DNA from: Homarus americanus
Taxonomy: Eukaryota > Arthropoda > Malacostraca > Decapoda > Nephropidae
Direction: 5' to 3'
DNA length: 64,000 bases
Assembly (NCBI RefSeq): GCF_018991925.1
Contig: NW_024729772.1
Coordinates: 28,501 to 92,500, forward strand
Shown here: piece after piece, positions 45,988-58,528 of the stretch
Layout: every line of letters starts with the position of its first letter
Position numbering within the stretch: position 1 is the stretch's first letter
The notes under the pieces: model-generated
The model's database searches: none
Told to the model about the DNA's origin: nothing
Seen by the model: the letters and a program-made list of their open reading frames with translations, nothing else
Program-made: the position numbers and the translations under genes

Positions 45988-47431
45988 GTCAGTTGTTTAT
46001 TTAAGAAAGTCATTAATCTCCTGAGACTAACATGTCAAGCTCCTATTCTCCAAGATCTCAACGTATATACTCCTTGTCCATATGTCCCGCCCACTTGGGG
46101 AACTAACAGTTGTCAAAGTGTATATTCCACTTTTTCCTGGCAAGCTCAATCTCTAATTAGTTTCTGTAAATCAACATAAGAAATTCGCCAGACCCGTGTC
46201 AACTGAATGTCATCTTAGAATGTGTAGCTGTTGATTTGAATGTAATTTCTGTCATTGCGCGAGTAGCCATCTCTGGCATGGGTTGAGTTGCCATCTAGCC
46301 GTATATAAGCTTGCACGCAGGAGAGAAGCGTTCTCCAAATTATCTCAGGTATGTGAACGAGTGTTCCCCGCTGATATGGTCACTCAGTCTAACTTAGTCA
46401 ATTTTGTGAATATCAGTGTTCATGTTGAAACAGTGAAATTGTCATTTACCCAGTGTAAGAATTACCATAACGTAAATGTCGTCTGTCGTTGCTAGACGAA
46501 AGATTGTTTGTGATTATCCTCCCTTCCTTGACGCTCTCTAAATTATCTCAGGTCCAGTGTGCGTGTTAATTGAACACCCCACCGGCTGCCGGGGATCATT
46601 GGCTACCTAACAGTTAGCTGTATGGGACGATGTCGTTAATTCGGCAGGATTAGACTGCTCAAGTCCGCATCCTGGGAACTAGACACCAGACGCTCGCCAT
46701 GTGCCAGACTACAACCGACCATAACCGCGATCTTCATTTGTGGAGACACCAGTGTTATACCTTGGGACACTCCTTAAAGTTATATGGTCCACAGTATTTT
46801 TTATATATGGTTGGAGATAATTAACCGAAATATAATTATCCCATGTTGGGTAGTGAACCCATAAAAATTGTTAGTATCAGTAATAACGTGTTATGTGTTG
46901 TAAGTGCATCCTCCATATGTACTACCAACAGTTCTAGTGAAGGTACCATATGTAAGTTTGTCATGTGGTGTAGTCCATGTAATGTACCACCAGTAATGTT
47001 GTAAGAAGCAAGAGTATCTACCTGGACTGACAAATGAGTAAAGTCAAGGAGTTGAACCTTGTAGTTGTATGTTAAGGACATCTTTAACATGATTTAATTT
47101 CATATTAATAAACCATTTCTTAGAGTACATCAGGGGTATCATTTTCCCTCAGTATCCACCTTCATTCTTGTCCAATGACTTGATACCAGAATTACAGAAC
47201 CCTTGTACCCTAACGGCCATATTATTAAACAACATCTTCCCTTGAAGAATATCTTCATGTCGAAAGCCGTATTTTTAAATGCGAAGAACCTTTTAGTGCA
47301 GCGCATGAAAGAGTGTGGCGGCATGAAAACGAACTAATTGCACCTAACTTTGAAGAGGTAGCTATGAGCTGCTTTTCGTCACCCTCCTCATAATTATTTT
47401 GTTAGTTTTATTGAATATTTGTTGTCAATAC

Positions 47432-48811
47432 TGTCATGGTCACGTTGACTGCTGATCTATTTAACTAATGATTCTTATTAAACTCCACGCCCGCAAAACA
47501 TGAGTGAGTTAGCGACCCCTAAGAAGACGTGTTTTTTCCCCATAGCCGCTACACTTGTGTTCCCTCCCAGAGCCCCGCCTTTGTGAAGACAGTTATCAAT
47601 GCGTGGTTTATTCCACTTTCTCCTGGGAAGCTCAATCTTGAATTAGTCTGTAAATCAACTCAAGTAATTCGCCAGACCTTTGTCAACTGAGGGTCATCTT
47701 TGAATGAGTAACAGTTAGTTTGTTTGTAATTATTGTCATTGCGTGAGTAGCGATCACTGGCAACTCGGGGGCATATATACCCAAGATGAGGCAGGGAAAG
47801 CGTTCCTTGACGCTGCTCCAATGTTTCTCTAGGTATGTTTATGTGTAGCCATTCAGTTAATTCAGTCAATTGTAGTGAATATCAGTGTTCACCAGTGTTC
47901 ATGATTTAACAGTTGAATTGTCATTCACCCAGTGTAGAAGTAATATAACGTAAATACGTCTGTCGTCTAGACAAGAGTTGTTTGTGTTGTCATGCTTCCC
48001 AGTCCTTCCTTGACGCTGCTCCAATGTTTCTCCAGATCCCATTGTGATTCTTGCATCGTTCACCAACGGCCCCGGCTGTAGTAGATAACCCGCAGGGACC
48101 ATATATGAAACAATGGCACCGATGCGGCCTGATTAATGTGCCCCACGGCTTCGTTGGGCCAGACCCCAGACTCGCCATGTGTCTGGCTACCCCACAATAA
48201 CAACGGTCGTGAGCCCTAGTGTTCTACCCTAGGTTACTCCTTGGAAGTATATGTCCACAGAGAGTGTTGTAATATGTATGTTAGGGATAATTAGTTGGAA
48301 ATAATTATCCCATGTTGGGTAGAGGACCCCTGTATATGCTAGTGTCATTAACGTGTATGTTGAGTAAAAAAATGTACAATGAGTGCCATGTAATGTAACA
48401 CCAGTAATGTTGTGAGTAAGAGTAAGAATGTAAGATCTGAGTCATTACTGTTGAATAAGTAAATAAGAAAATAAGTAAAGAAGAAGGAACTGAGTCTGCA
48501 ATAAGCCCAGGAGTTGAGCCTGGTAGTTATATGATTAATACTATATCTTTTCCCCTTTGATTTCATATTAATAAACTTGTTTTTAGAGTACTTTAGGTGT
48601 ATTCCTTTCTCCCACAGTATTTTACCTTTATTTCCATCCAAATGGCTTGATACCAGAATTACCCTACCCATGTGCCTAGACCCTCGACCATGCTAACAAA
48701 AGAATGTCCATGCTACCAAAAGAATAGGTGACGGAACTGAGTAAGAGTAAGACTAAGAGAAGTAAGTAAGATGAGGGTGGTGTAGATACAGTGGGAACAC
48801 GCGCCCTCACA
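47432..48811 (+). mobile_element. Solo LTR, 1380 bp, ATAC target duplication
   Basis: It begins TGTCATGGTCACGTTGACTG and ends CGCCCTCACA. ATAC is at 47428-47431 and 48812-48815 (AATAC if the last A is counted as target). The uninterrupted inverted partner (about 1357-1380) shows the site once. It carries an AATAAA-rich stretch near 48570. Confidence 0.93.
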
Positions 48812-49059
48812 ATACGATTAACGTACAAAGAAACAGGTATTGGTAATTTTACAAATGTATTTTTTTTTACAATATTGGTTTTACGGCCCATATTATGACA
48901 GTGCAAAAGTTGTGTTCCCTGTCCTAATACGACTTTCGTAAAAGATGTGCTGCCTGTCAATTTGTTATTGCCAAAGGCAAGCTGCTGGAGTCATCCCATC
49001 TTACTAACGCTAGTACTAATCTGGCAAGCACATTTACGGTAATTTATTGAACTTTTTAG

Positions 49060-49500
49060 CAGTTTTGTAAGTAAGTTTCTGTCAGGAAAATATAAGCTAG
49101 TGACGTTCTTGCCTAGAAATATTCCAATGGATAGAGGCAAATTTCACTGGGAGAAAAACATCTCAAAACTTTATGTTGCATATATTAATAAAGTAAGTCC
49201 ATTTAAGTTACTTAATGCAACTTTTTTGCAGTTTTATAAGTAAGTTTCTATCTTGAAAATATAAACTGGCGTCGTTCTTGCCTATAAATATTAATATGGA
49301 TAGAGGCAAATTTCACTGGGAGAAAATCATCTCAAAACATTATGTTGCATATATTAATAAATTAAGTGCATTTAAGTTACTTAATGCAACATTTTAGCAG
49401 TTTTAAAAGTGAGTTTCTATCTGGAAAATATAAACAGGGGAGGTTTATGCCTAAAATATAAAAATGGGTAGAGGCAAATTTCACTGGTAGGCATTATCAC
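49060..49500 (+). repeat. Tandem repeat, about 175-bp units, 2.4 copies
   Basis: Units start at GCAGTTTTGTAAGTAAGTTTCT (49061), GCAGTTTTATAAGTAAG (49231) and GCAGTTTTAAAAGTGAG (49399). Each contains GGATAGAGGCAAATTTCACTGG. The inverted partner at about 1035-1130 has a single unit. Confidence 0.88.
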
Positions 49501-49577
49501 AAGGATGGTAATATTACATACAAAAACACCTTTGATACAGTGGATCATGATATAATATGTGAAATACTGCAGGCTCT

Positions 49578-50633
49578 AATTTTTCATCACCAATTACATT
49601 ATTTCGTTTTGGTAAACTTCCATGTGGCTGAATTAGGTGCATAATAAAACAAGTTCACTGGAAGCTGGAGTTTGATTATTTAATGAAAATGTGCCTTAAG
49701 CATATATGATACAATATTTTGGCTAATATAGAGGACTTCACAGCAGCTTCCCCCGTCTCAGTAATAGTAAGTTCGCCCATGGCAAGTGATAATTTATGCT
49801 AGGTTAGGTTAACTTAACTTTACTTTAACTTATAAATACGGTACTCTAACACCTTTTCCAACATTTGCCATAAATACGACCGTCTCACTATAAAACATAT
49901 TGAAATTGCTTCGTTTATAAATTTGTTTTCTCTGAAACAAAAATTTTTAACCTTAGACAATATAATAAAGGCATATCAGCCCTTAAAGGCCATTTCCTAT
50001 TATTTTATGCATTACTGTACATTATTATTATTTTCAATTACATTGGAAACATGTGAAAATTTATATTTCCCCGGTGTTTTTAACTAACAGGTTGAATTGG
50101 CAAAAGGAAATTTCTAGAGGTGCTATGTGAAGAAAGAAGACAGAAGGAGTGCTATGCTGACATTAGAAGAAAGTCGACGATGAAGAGGTGGATTAGAAGA
50201 AGGACCAACCCACTACAGCTGCTGTACTGCCAACATCCCCTATTTTTCAGATACCAGCTGGATGGAAGACGTGAGCTGTGCTGGACCCCACTAATGTACT
50301 GATGTGGTTGATGTTGTTGATGTACAATAAAAAGATATAATACCCTAACATGTGAAGCAGGAACATTGTTTTTGTATTTTGAAGTATTTTCTCTGATTTT
50401 TGTTGATGTTTACTACAAAGAATGTTTTTTTTGTCACCTTGTCTGTGAGATCATTTTATCAATGTTTTGCACAATGAAACACAATATTGTAGCCATATTA
50501 CTGACTGAGATGAATTATTATTTTGACATGGGCTGATAAGGAGATGTAACACCTGTTGTTGTTTTGATTTGCAAGTTGTCTCGGATACAATGCTAGATAT
50601 GAAGGATTTTTTGATTCTATGTTCACTTGCTAT
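49578..50633. other. Mostly A/T-rich; one unrecognised 60-codon frame
   Basis: A short plus-strand frame at 50120-50302 is rich in Arg/Lys at its start and followed by an AATAAA-like string at 50329. I do not recognise it and cannot call it a gene. The rest shows no coding signal. Confidence 0.3.
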
Positions 50634-51992
50634 CAGGCCCGTCCTTAGGGGAAGGGGGGGGGCGAACAGGGGCGACCACCGGAGCCCCGCGGGGCCCAGC
50701 ACTAGACCTAGTGACCTCGGATGCATTACCTGTTGACTGGTTAATCTGACCTGACGGCTTACACCACCATCATAACCGTGACCTTACCATCCATAGCGAC
50801 ACTCCCATGGGGGTTGTTTGGGGTAGGTTCCTCTGATCGCATAATCTGACTCCATAATCCATTGCACTCCACTCCACACAGCCAGTCCACCAGGGTCAGT
50901 AACCAGTGAGATCAGGTTGTCTTGTCCTGTGAGCTGTGACTCCTGCCTTTTGAGTTTTGTGGATATACTTTTTTTGTGTAAGAAACATGGCAAGCAGAGA
51001 CAGAGACATATACAGAAAATACATCTCGGGGGCAGTGAATAGGCAAAAGAAAAGGAAACGAGAAGAAATTTATAATGTATTGAAAGGTTCCCTTGACAAA
51101 TTTGTGTTACAAAAAATTCCAGAAACTACTGCAAGTGACTGTGCTAGTGTGAATTGCATAAAAGGATAGGAAGAGAATAGTGGTGAAAAACAGATGAAAG
51201 CGTTAAAAATGGACAGCCCAGACCGTAACCGTGAAACTGAAGATGATTTATGTGATCCAGCCAACTGGCCACAGCTTCTGGACAGTAGAACAATGAACTA
51301 CTTGTTAGGAAATGGACCTGTGAAAGTTGCTAGTGAAAATTATATTTGTCCTAAAAATAGTGAAAATCGACACTTCTCAGAAATTTTTACATGAGAAAAT
51401 TACCAAATGGAAAAACATCCGAAAGAAGTTGGCTTATATTAAAAAATCGACGAGTGAAAAGAAAAGGACAACAAGAAATAGGTGAGAATAATTCAGAAAA
51501 CACGGCTAAGAAAGCATTTGAAAGAAATTACTTTCTTGCTATCATTGATCAGGCCATAATGTCACTGACAAGAAGATTCAAGCAGCTGCAAGAGTATGAC
51601 ACTAACTTCGGTTTCCTGTATGACTTGGAGAAACTTCAAGACATGAAAGAATACTACATCATGAAAGAGTGATGTATAGCTTTGGATAATTGAGTGAGTG
51701 TTGGAAATTCTCACTATATTGATTGAGCAGACCTGTTCTCAGAGCTTCGAGTACTCCAAGAACTTATTCTTCAAGAAACAAACAGTGCACTTCAAGTCCT
51801 TCAGATTCTCAAGTCTCTAAATGGTTCCTTCCCTAAGGCAGAAATAGCATATAGGATTTTATTGACAGTTCCAGTCACAGTGGCATCAGGGGAGCGGAGT
51901 TTTTCCAAGATGAAATTAATAAAAAAATATCTAAGAACCACTATGTCTCAAGAGAGATTGAATGCATTGGCTATGCTCTCCATCAAAAAGGA
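50634..51992 (+). mobile_element. hAT element, internally deleted and truncated
   Basis: The left end CAGGCCCGTCCTTAGG at 50634 matches hAT-type termini. Coding remnants follow at 50987-51972. The right end is missing: at about 51993 it runs into a 60-bp piece of Tigger-A repeat in reverse orientation (51993-52059). Confidence 0.7.
50987..51972 (+). pseudogene. hAT transposase (ZMYM1-like), internal deletion derivative
   Basis: The start ATG at 50987 gives MASRDRDIYRKYISGAVNRQ. A TAG at 51167-51169 follows, then DPANWPQLLDSRTMNYLLGN and the beginning of the zinc-finger-associated segment (RHFSEIFTMRKLPNGKTSER with a frame change at 51391, then SWLILKN). The protein next jumps to EIGENNSENTAKKAFERNYF and IIDQAIMSLTRRFKQLQEYD, and finally, in another frame, to the hAT dimerisation domain at about 51730-51972: RILLTVPVTVASGERSFSKM and LRTTMSQERLNALAMLSI. 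Most of the RNase H-like catalytic core is absent. It resembles transposase-derived ZMYM-type proteins but is clearly a defective transposon copy. Confidence 0.8.
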
Positions 51993-52061
51993 GAATTCCA
52001 GCAATGTAAATTATATTCTGGCTGGGTAATTTGTATGAATTTTATGAGCTAAAACAGGCAG

Positions 52062-52218
52062 TCAGGCAGGGTGGGGCGAATCTAAAAATAGCTCTCGAGC
52101 CGGACACTCACCGCGTATATGTGGAAAAAACCCGCGTAAGTGAAAGTTCAGCTCTGGCGAGGCACCGCGTATACGGTAAAACGCGCTAAGTGAAACCGCG
52201 TTAGGCGGGGTAATACTG
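52062..52218. mobile_element. Terminal fragment of Tigger-like element E
   Basis: The sequence from CTAAAAATAGCTCTCGAGCC to CGTTAGGCGGGGTAATACTG matches 60738-60831 joined to 62596-62640 and shows the family without the nested element F. It ends at 52218 followed by TA. Confidence 0.85.
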
Positions 52219-52394
52219 TATACAGTGAGTTCTGCTATAACGCGTGTTTTGACAACGCGAATTTGCTCGAACGCGATTTATGAATTGAGGAACGATATTT
52301 GTAAAACGCGAACTCGTTTGCTCTAACGCGATTCCACTCGAACGTGTTGTTGTGGCTTCAGTTCACGTTCGACATCACATGTTCAATTGAGTTA

Positions 52395-53257
52395 CAGTGG
52401 GGTATGCTATAACGAACGTAATTGATTCCAGAACCTCGTTCGTTATAGCATTCGTTCGTTATAGGATTAATCCGTTCCAGGCCCCCAAATACAACCGCTT
52501 AACTGAAAAAATTCTGTGGAAAATTTAAAAAATACGGTACTTTATCTTACCTTAGTGTTATTCAGCATGCAGGTACCCCTAAACACTGGCACATCACTAT
52601 CACTTCCACTGGGAGTCTTGGCTTTAAGGTCCTCAAACAATTGTTTAGCCTTCTCACAAATTATAGCTTCACTAATGTTACCACCTGCCATTTCTTTCTC
52701 CTTTATCCACACTAAGAGTAAATTTTCCATCTCTTCAATCACATTACACCTTGCTTTGCTAAGTCTAAAGATTCCCTTAGCCACTTGCACTGTTCTTAAC
52801 TCCTCTTTATTCTTCAAAATCGTACATATAGTCGATTTAGCCATCCCATATTCATCACTAAGTTTCGCAATGCTTGTTCCACTCTCACGTTTCTTTATAA
52901 TTTCTTTCTTAGTTTCAAGGGTTATTAGCTTTCTCACTCTCTTTGAATGACTCATTGTTACAATTGTATACTTGTATAACAAAATAGTTATACAAATAAC
53001 GCGAATTTCCACATCAAAAGACGAAATTTCAACAATAACAGTGGTGCACTGGCTACACAATGAGACAAAGATGGCGCCTGACACTCTTGTTGTGGGTCGC
53101 GGTACAACAATATTCATGCGCCAGGCGAAATAGTCCGGTATTCATCCGCGTTCGTTGTAGGAGCTGCGTTTGTTATAGCATTCTCAATTTTATAGGTAAA
53201 ATCGTTCGTTATAGGAATATTCGTAGTAGGATCCGTTCGTTATAGCATACCCCACTT
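52395..53257 (-). mobile_element. Tigger-like element B, copy 2 (863 bp)
   Basis: The ends are CAGTGGGGTATGCTATAACG and CGTTATAGCATACCCCACTT (last base T instead of G), with TA at 52393-52394 and 53258-53259. It is highly similar to copy 1 at 28192-29056. Confidence 0.92.
52542..52955 (-). CDS. Tigger-type DNA-binding region only, second copy (137 aa)
   Basis: The start ATG is at 52955 (MSHSKRVRKLITLETKKEII), with the psq-like helix-turn-helix SGTSIAKLSDEYGMAKSTIC and the second motif MENLLLVWIKEKEMAGGNIS, ending at 52542. It differs from the copy at 28341-28754 by roughly eight residues and no frameshift. There is no catalytic domain. That the frame is open in both non-autonomous copies may reflect youth rather than selection. 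No promoter can be identified. Confidence 0.7.
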   Translation of the reverse strand: MSHSKRVRKLITLETKKEIIKKRESGTSIAKLSDEYGMAKSTICTILKNKEELRTVQVAKGIFRLSKARCNVIEEMENLLLVWIKEKEMAGGNISEAIICEKAKQLFEDLKAKTPSGSDSDVPVFRGTCMLNNTKVR

Positions 53258-53512
53258 TATGTGTTTTGTTTGTGAACAATTGCAGAAATAATGTATGTAA
53301 TATTTATGTATACAGTATACCTATATATTATAAGTAAATTGTAAAATTTTACATAAAAGAGAAAATCAAATTACATAGCGTTTTACACCCGCGCTCTCTT
53401 TACATCACACACAGTGTTTACAGTTCACGTTCGACATCACATATTCAATTGATTTATGTGTTTTGTTTGTGAAGAATTGCAGAAATAATTTATGTTATAT
53501 TTATGTATACAG

Positions 53513-53897
53513 TAAACCACTCACAAGGTCCTACAGTACCACTAATTATTTTATACTGAAACTTACGTTTGGGAAGCTGGATTAAAATGAAGATTACCGG
53601 TATATTAAAATAATAAAAATGTATTATAAACCAGTCTAACATACCGTAATAAACACAGCTGCTATTATCATCCCCCCCACCCCCATTTGCCAGTGACAAG
53701 AAAGGGAAAGTGACCTTGACTGTGACCGCCTGTGGCTATTTTTAGCCGTCCTTGTGTTCGGAGGTGGTCAGTAATGCATATCTGTATATTTACTGATCAT
53801 AATACTTATCTCTTATAAATAATTCATTTAAAATTAATTTTTTTGCAAAGAATACTCAGTAAATGACTGCATTAATTCTTGAAACTACCTACAGTGG
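53513..53897 (-). mobile_element. Fragment of element F, reverse orientation
   Basis: It matches the reverse complement of about 62045-62455 (shared strings CACTCACAAGGTC, TATACCGGTAATCTT and GGTGGTCAGTAATGCAT). Both ends are missing. Confidence 0.8.
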
Positions 53898-54366
<469 letters not shown>

Positions 54367-54829
54367 CACACAGTATGCCTAACGAACGAACACCTTCTTA
54401 ACGTTGTTCGATTACATTCGCCGTTATAGGGATCTTCAATTCAGTTAACCAAAAAAACCACTTAACGAAGTTCTTATAATATAACCTCAACAAAATTCGC
54501 TTGCACTGACCGGGCAACCAGCTAAAGTATCAGTCCACCAATATCATAAATATTTCTAATAAAAAAACAATAAACTAGAAAAAAAAAAAAAAAGAATGTT
54601 CGTTGTAGGAGTTTCGTTCGTTATACAGTAAAAGTCCAAAAATCCGGACTGCTTGGGGATTGGGTCGGTCCGGATTTTCGGATTTTCCGGATTCTCAGGC
54701 AGTACTTTTAAAATTAAAATTTAAGGAGGAATAAAGAAGAGATGAACAGGTACATTTTGATAGTCTATTCATTAGCAAATATAGCATGCTTTATTTATCA
54801 AAACGAGCAGTTTTAATGAAAAAGCTGTG

Positions 54830-55013
54830 AATTCTAGAATTTTATTCTTTGCCTTTTTGATATCATAAATTGTAGACTTTCCAATGTTGTATTTTCCATT
54901 AGAACAGTATTGCTCACACCACGTACTAGTTTTTTAATTATTTCAAGTTTGTCACTCAATTTCAACGTGTTCTTCTTTCTCTTCACACAACGAAGTTTAT
55001 CTACTTAAGGAGC
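54830..55013 (-). pseudogene. Tigger transposase N-terminal helix-turn-helix, decayed
   Basis: From 55013 downward the minus strand reads MAP, a stop, then VDKLRCVKRKKNTLKLSDKL and EIIKKLVRGVSNTVL. This is the psq-like DNA-binding start of Tigger/jerky-type transposases. A frame change follows within the second half of the helix-turn-helix (ending KSLQFMISKRQ-like). The catalytic part is absent. The whole gene region is about 60 codons, so only binding, not cutting, could ever have remained. Confidence 0.6.
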
Positions 55014-55083
55014 CATTATTATGGGCTTGTACAGTAATCTGTAAATGGAAAAAGTAAGACTCAAAATATTGTTCTATTCATAC

Positions 55084-55920
55084 TGTGCTTGATATAATGC
55101 ATTCACGGAAATGTAATATTTTTGCTAAAATGACGTACGTATTACAGTGGAAAGTGGGATCAAATCGTGACGAAAACAATGACTTTCGTTTTCTTTCGTT
55201 CAAAAGATGTTACCGTAATCGCTTTTCGAATAGTTTAGTTAAAAAACTGTTGTACTGTATTACAATAATATTCTATCCTAATTGACTTGAATAAATACTA
55301 TGATACCATATTTCTGAATATTTACATTAAAATCCATCAAAATCATTTTCTTTGTCATCGTCTGCAGCACCAAACAGCTTCTCCCTTTCTTTGTCATCGT
55401 CTGCAGCACCAAACAGCTTCTCCCAGTCCTCTCCTTGAACAGGGCTAGAGGGTACGTGTTTTTAGAATCGTTTTCAGTTAAAAAACTATTACATCACACG
55501 TATATTTTACCTAAACTGCGCCTGAATGAATATATTCTCGGAAATAAATAGTAGTTTTGCTGAAACGTGATGTATTTCAATGTAAAATAGGATAAAATAC
55601 ATGTCGAAAACAAAAGACTTTACCTAAGCTTCCGATGTTCTTGAGATGTTACTCGTTTTTTTAATAGTTTTCGGTTAAAATTCTGTTATATTACAATGAT
55701 ATTCAATTCATACTGTGCTTGATATAATACATTCACGGAAATGTAATATTTTTGCTGAAATTACGTACGTATTACAGTGGAAAGTGGGATAAAATCGTGA
55801 CGAAAACAATGACTCGCTTTCTTTCGTTCAAAAGATGTTACCGTAATCGCTTTTCGAATGGTTTAGTTAAAAAACTGTTGTATTACAATAATATCCCTCC
55901 TAATTGACTTGAATAAATAC
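55084..55920. repeat. Internal repeats of element D (about 230-bp direct repeats and a 39-bp tandem pair)
   Basis: The segment starting TACTGTGCTTGATATAATGC at 55081 returns at 55709 with few changes up to CTTGAATAAATAC; a weaker version lies between (about 55490-55690). A 39-bp unit TTTCTTTGTCATCGTCTGCA... is repeated back to back at 55348-55425. Confidence 0.85.
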
Positions 55921-56209
55921 TTGAATGGAGTATATACGGTATGTTGTCAGTTTGATTGCTCGTTTTAAAGTGGAGACCACTTGGTCGCTTGTTGTCGCTG
56001 TGCAGCTGTGGCGCTCACGCATGCGCACATACACACAAAAGCCCGCTAAAAAAAAACAAAAAAAAATTAGTTTTCCAAAAGTCCGGATTCTCGGGTGGTC
56101 CGGATTTTTGGCATCCGGATTTTTGGACTTTTACTGTAGCATTCTCAATTTTATAGGTAAAACCGTTCGTTATAGGAATATTCGTAGTAGGATCCGTTCG
56201 TTATATATA

Positions 56210-57809
56210 CAGTCAACCCTCACTTTACGCGGTCCCACATTCCGCGTTTCCACGTTTACGCGGTGCCCTGCCAGAACCCAGGATGCTCACATTCCGCGGT
56301 GGGTTTACCCCTTTACACGGGTGAAGTATAATTTTTTTATTTAGCTCATAAAATTCATACAAATTATCCGGCCAGAATATAATTTACATTGCTGGAATTC
56401 TTACAATTTGATGATCATTTTGAATATAAACATCATAGATTTTGCATTAGACATACAAATTTTAGATATAATGTTTACTCTTGAGTAAATATGTTATCTT
56501 TTGTGCAAAATATATGATATTTATATTCAAAATATTCCTGGTCTTACAAGGAATCCAGCAATGTCAATTATATTATCCTAACTTTAGTCTGATTTATTAT
56601 TTATTACTAAAAAGGTAAACAGTCTGGTATTCCCACACATTTATCTAGTAGGGACGTTGGTGGGGGGTGGGGGGGAGGGAGGGAGGGACCGGCGACCGAC
56701 CATCTGTTACCGTGTGAAGAATATTTTTTTTTTTATTAACTGAAGATTTTTATTTTAGCTCATAAAATTCATACAAATTACCCGGCCAGAATATAATTTA
56801 CATTGCTGGAATTCTTACAATTTGATGATCATTTTGAATATAAACATCATATATTTTGCATTAGACATAAAATTTTTAGATATAATGTTCACTCTGAGTA
56901 AGTATGTTATCTTTTGTGCAAAATATATGACGTTTATATTCAAAATATTCCTGGTCTTACAAGGAATCCAGCAATGTCAATTATATTATCCTAACTTTAA
57001 TCTGAGGTATTATTTAATACTAAATGTTAAAATCTAGTTTTTTCACCCACTCTTTCTCTTGAAGGGAGGGTTGGTGGGAGGTGGGGGGGAGGGTTGGGAC
57101 GGACTGACCATCTGGCGCTTGGAAGAGGGGGGGAGGCAAGGTGGGGTACTTTGATTGACAGATAGTGTCGTGAAGAATATTTTTTTTTTATTAACTGAAG
57201 ATATTTGTTTTAGCTCATAAAATTCATACAAATTACCCGGCCAGAATATAATTTACATTGCTGGAATTCTTACAATTTGATGATCATTTTGAATATAAAC
57301 ATCATAGATTTTGCATTAGACATACAAATTTTAGATGTAATGTTAACTCTGAGTAAATATGTTATCTTTTGTGAAAAATATATGACATTTATATTCAAAA
57401 TATTCCTGGTCTTACAAGAAATCCAGCAATGTCAATTATATTATCCTAACTTTAGTTTGAGGTATTATTTATTACTATACCTGGACCCCCCCAAAATTTC
57501 TCAGAGGGAAGAGCCAGCAGTGTAGTGTGAGAAGAGGGGGAGGGAGTTGAGTCCATTATTTGAATGGACATTAACTTGGCGACTGTATTTCTCTATTTCT
57601 CTTAAGTATTAATTGTGTGCATGTACCATCATAAAATTAAGATGTTATTTTTACTAGAACATAGGTATTGTGTTGGAAAAAGTGGAGTTTGGGGGTCAGC
57701 TGGTCTCTATTTCATTTAATCCCATATGTTATGTTATTCACTTTACGCGTTTCTCACTTTCCGCGGTACCCTGTGGGTTACATTAACCGCGTAAAGTGAG
57801 GGTTGACTG
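56210..57809. mobile_element. Tigger-like element A, copy 2 (1600 bp)
   Basis: The ends are CAGTCAACCCTCACTTTACGCGG and CCGCGTAAAGTGAGGGTTGACTG, flanked by TA (56208-56209 and 57810-57811). Like copy 1 it has three internal repeats (about 56340, 56757 and 57210), each with a G-rich patch. The left flank is element-B-like and the right flank is the end of element F, so the insertion sits at a junction of two older elements. Confidence 0.93.
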
Positions 57810-57811
57810 TA

Positions 57812-58009
<198 letters not shown>

Positions 58010-58528
58010 AATTTTAAAAATTTAAATAAAAGAGAAAAACTAAATACGAAGCGTTTAAAGTGTTAAAGTGTACTGTACAGTGTTGTGGCTTGACTCAATG
58101 TTTACAGTTCACATTCGACATCACTTGTTCAATTGATTTATGTGTTTTGTTTGTGAAGAAATACCTGTACAGTACAGTTGTACCCCACTTAACGCGGTCA
58201 ATTGAACCCAGAGGGTCCCGCGCTAAGTGAAATCCGCGTTAAGTGAACAACAGAACATATGGGATTAATTCCAATAGAACCCAGCCCGACCCCCAAACTC
58301 CACTTTTTGACGACACATAACTATGTTGTAGTAAAAATTCTATCTTAACTTTATGATGGTATGAAAAAACAAGTAATATAGAAGAGGTTAGGTTAGGAAA
58401 GATAAAGGTTAACATAGGAAAAATGAAGGTTACCTAAGAGAAACTAAAAGTTAGGTGGAACACTTACGGTAGTAGAAGAGATGGGTCGGCATACGGGGAT
58501 GGAGGCTGGTTCCGAGGCAGAGGGCAGA

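Larger units (their letters stand above)
45988..49577 (+). repeat. Right arm of the inverted dispersed repeat, interrupted by a solo LTR
   Basis: Its reverse complement matches 931-2801. Extra DNA in this copy is the solo LTR (47432-48811) and two additional tandem units (49060-49420). The unit runs from about TGTTTATTTAAGAAAG (45993) to GGCTCTAATTTTTCA (about 49577). No gene inside. Confidence 0.8.
52223..53512. mobile_element. Tigger-like element C, copy 2, interrupted by element B
   Basis: It begins CAGTGAGTTCTGCTATAACGCG after TA at 52221-52222. About 170 bp in, element B copy 2 (52395-53257) is inserted at a TA within the CAATTGATTTATGTGTTTTG repeat. Internal tandem repeats of about 200 bp follow (53260-53512). 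The far end is lost where element F sequence begins. Confidence 0.75.
54626..56136 (-). mobile_element. Tigger-like element D (1511 bp)
   Basis: The ends are CAGTAAAAGTCCAAAAATCCGGA and TCCGGATTTTTGGACTTTTACTG, perfect over 23 bp or more, with TA on both sides (54624-54625 and 56137-56138). Removing it restores the GTTCGTTATAGCATTCTC string of element B. Inside are a decayed transposase N-terminus and long internal repeats. Confidence 0.94.
54373..56207. mobile_element. Tigger-like element related to B, interrupted by element D
   Basis: The left part (54373-54625) has CAGTATGCCTAACGAACGAAC and ends GTTCGTTGTAGGAGTTTCGTTCGTTATA. After element D it continues at 56137 with TAGCATTCTCAATTTTATAGG up to GGATCCGTTCGTTATA, matching 53150-53243 of element B copy 2. 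The right end is missing because element A copy 2 begins at 56210. Confidence 0.7.

Noticed and set aside
50120..50302. Possible Harbinger-like protein start (Arg/Lys-rich, one WIRRR string)
   Set aside because: Too short, with only one weak resemblance and no terminal repeats or nuclease motifs nearby.
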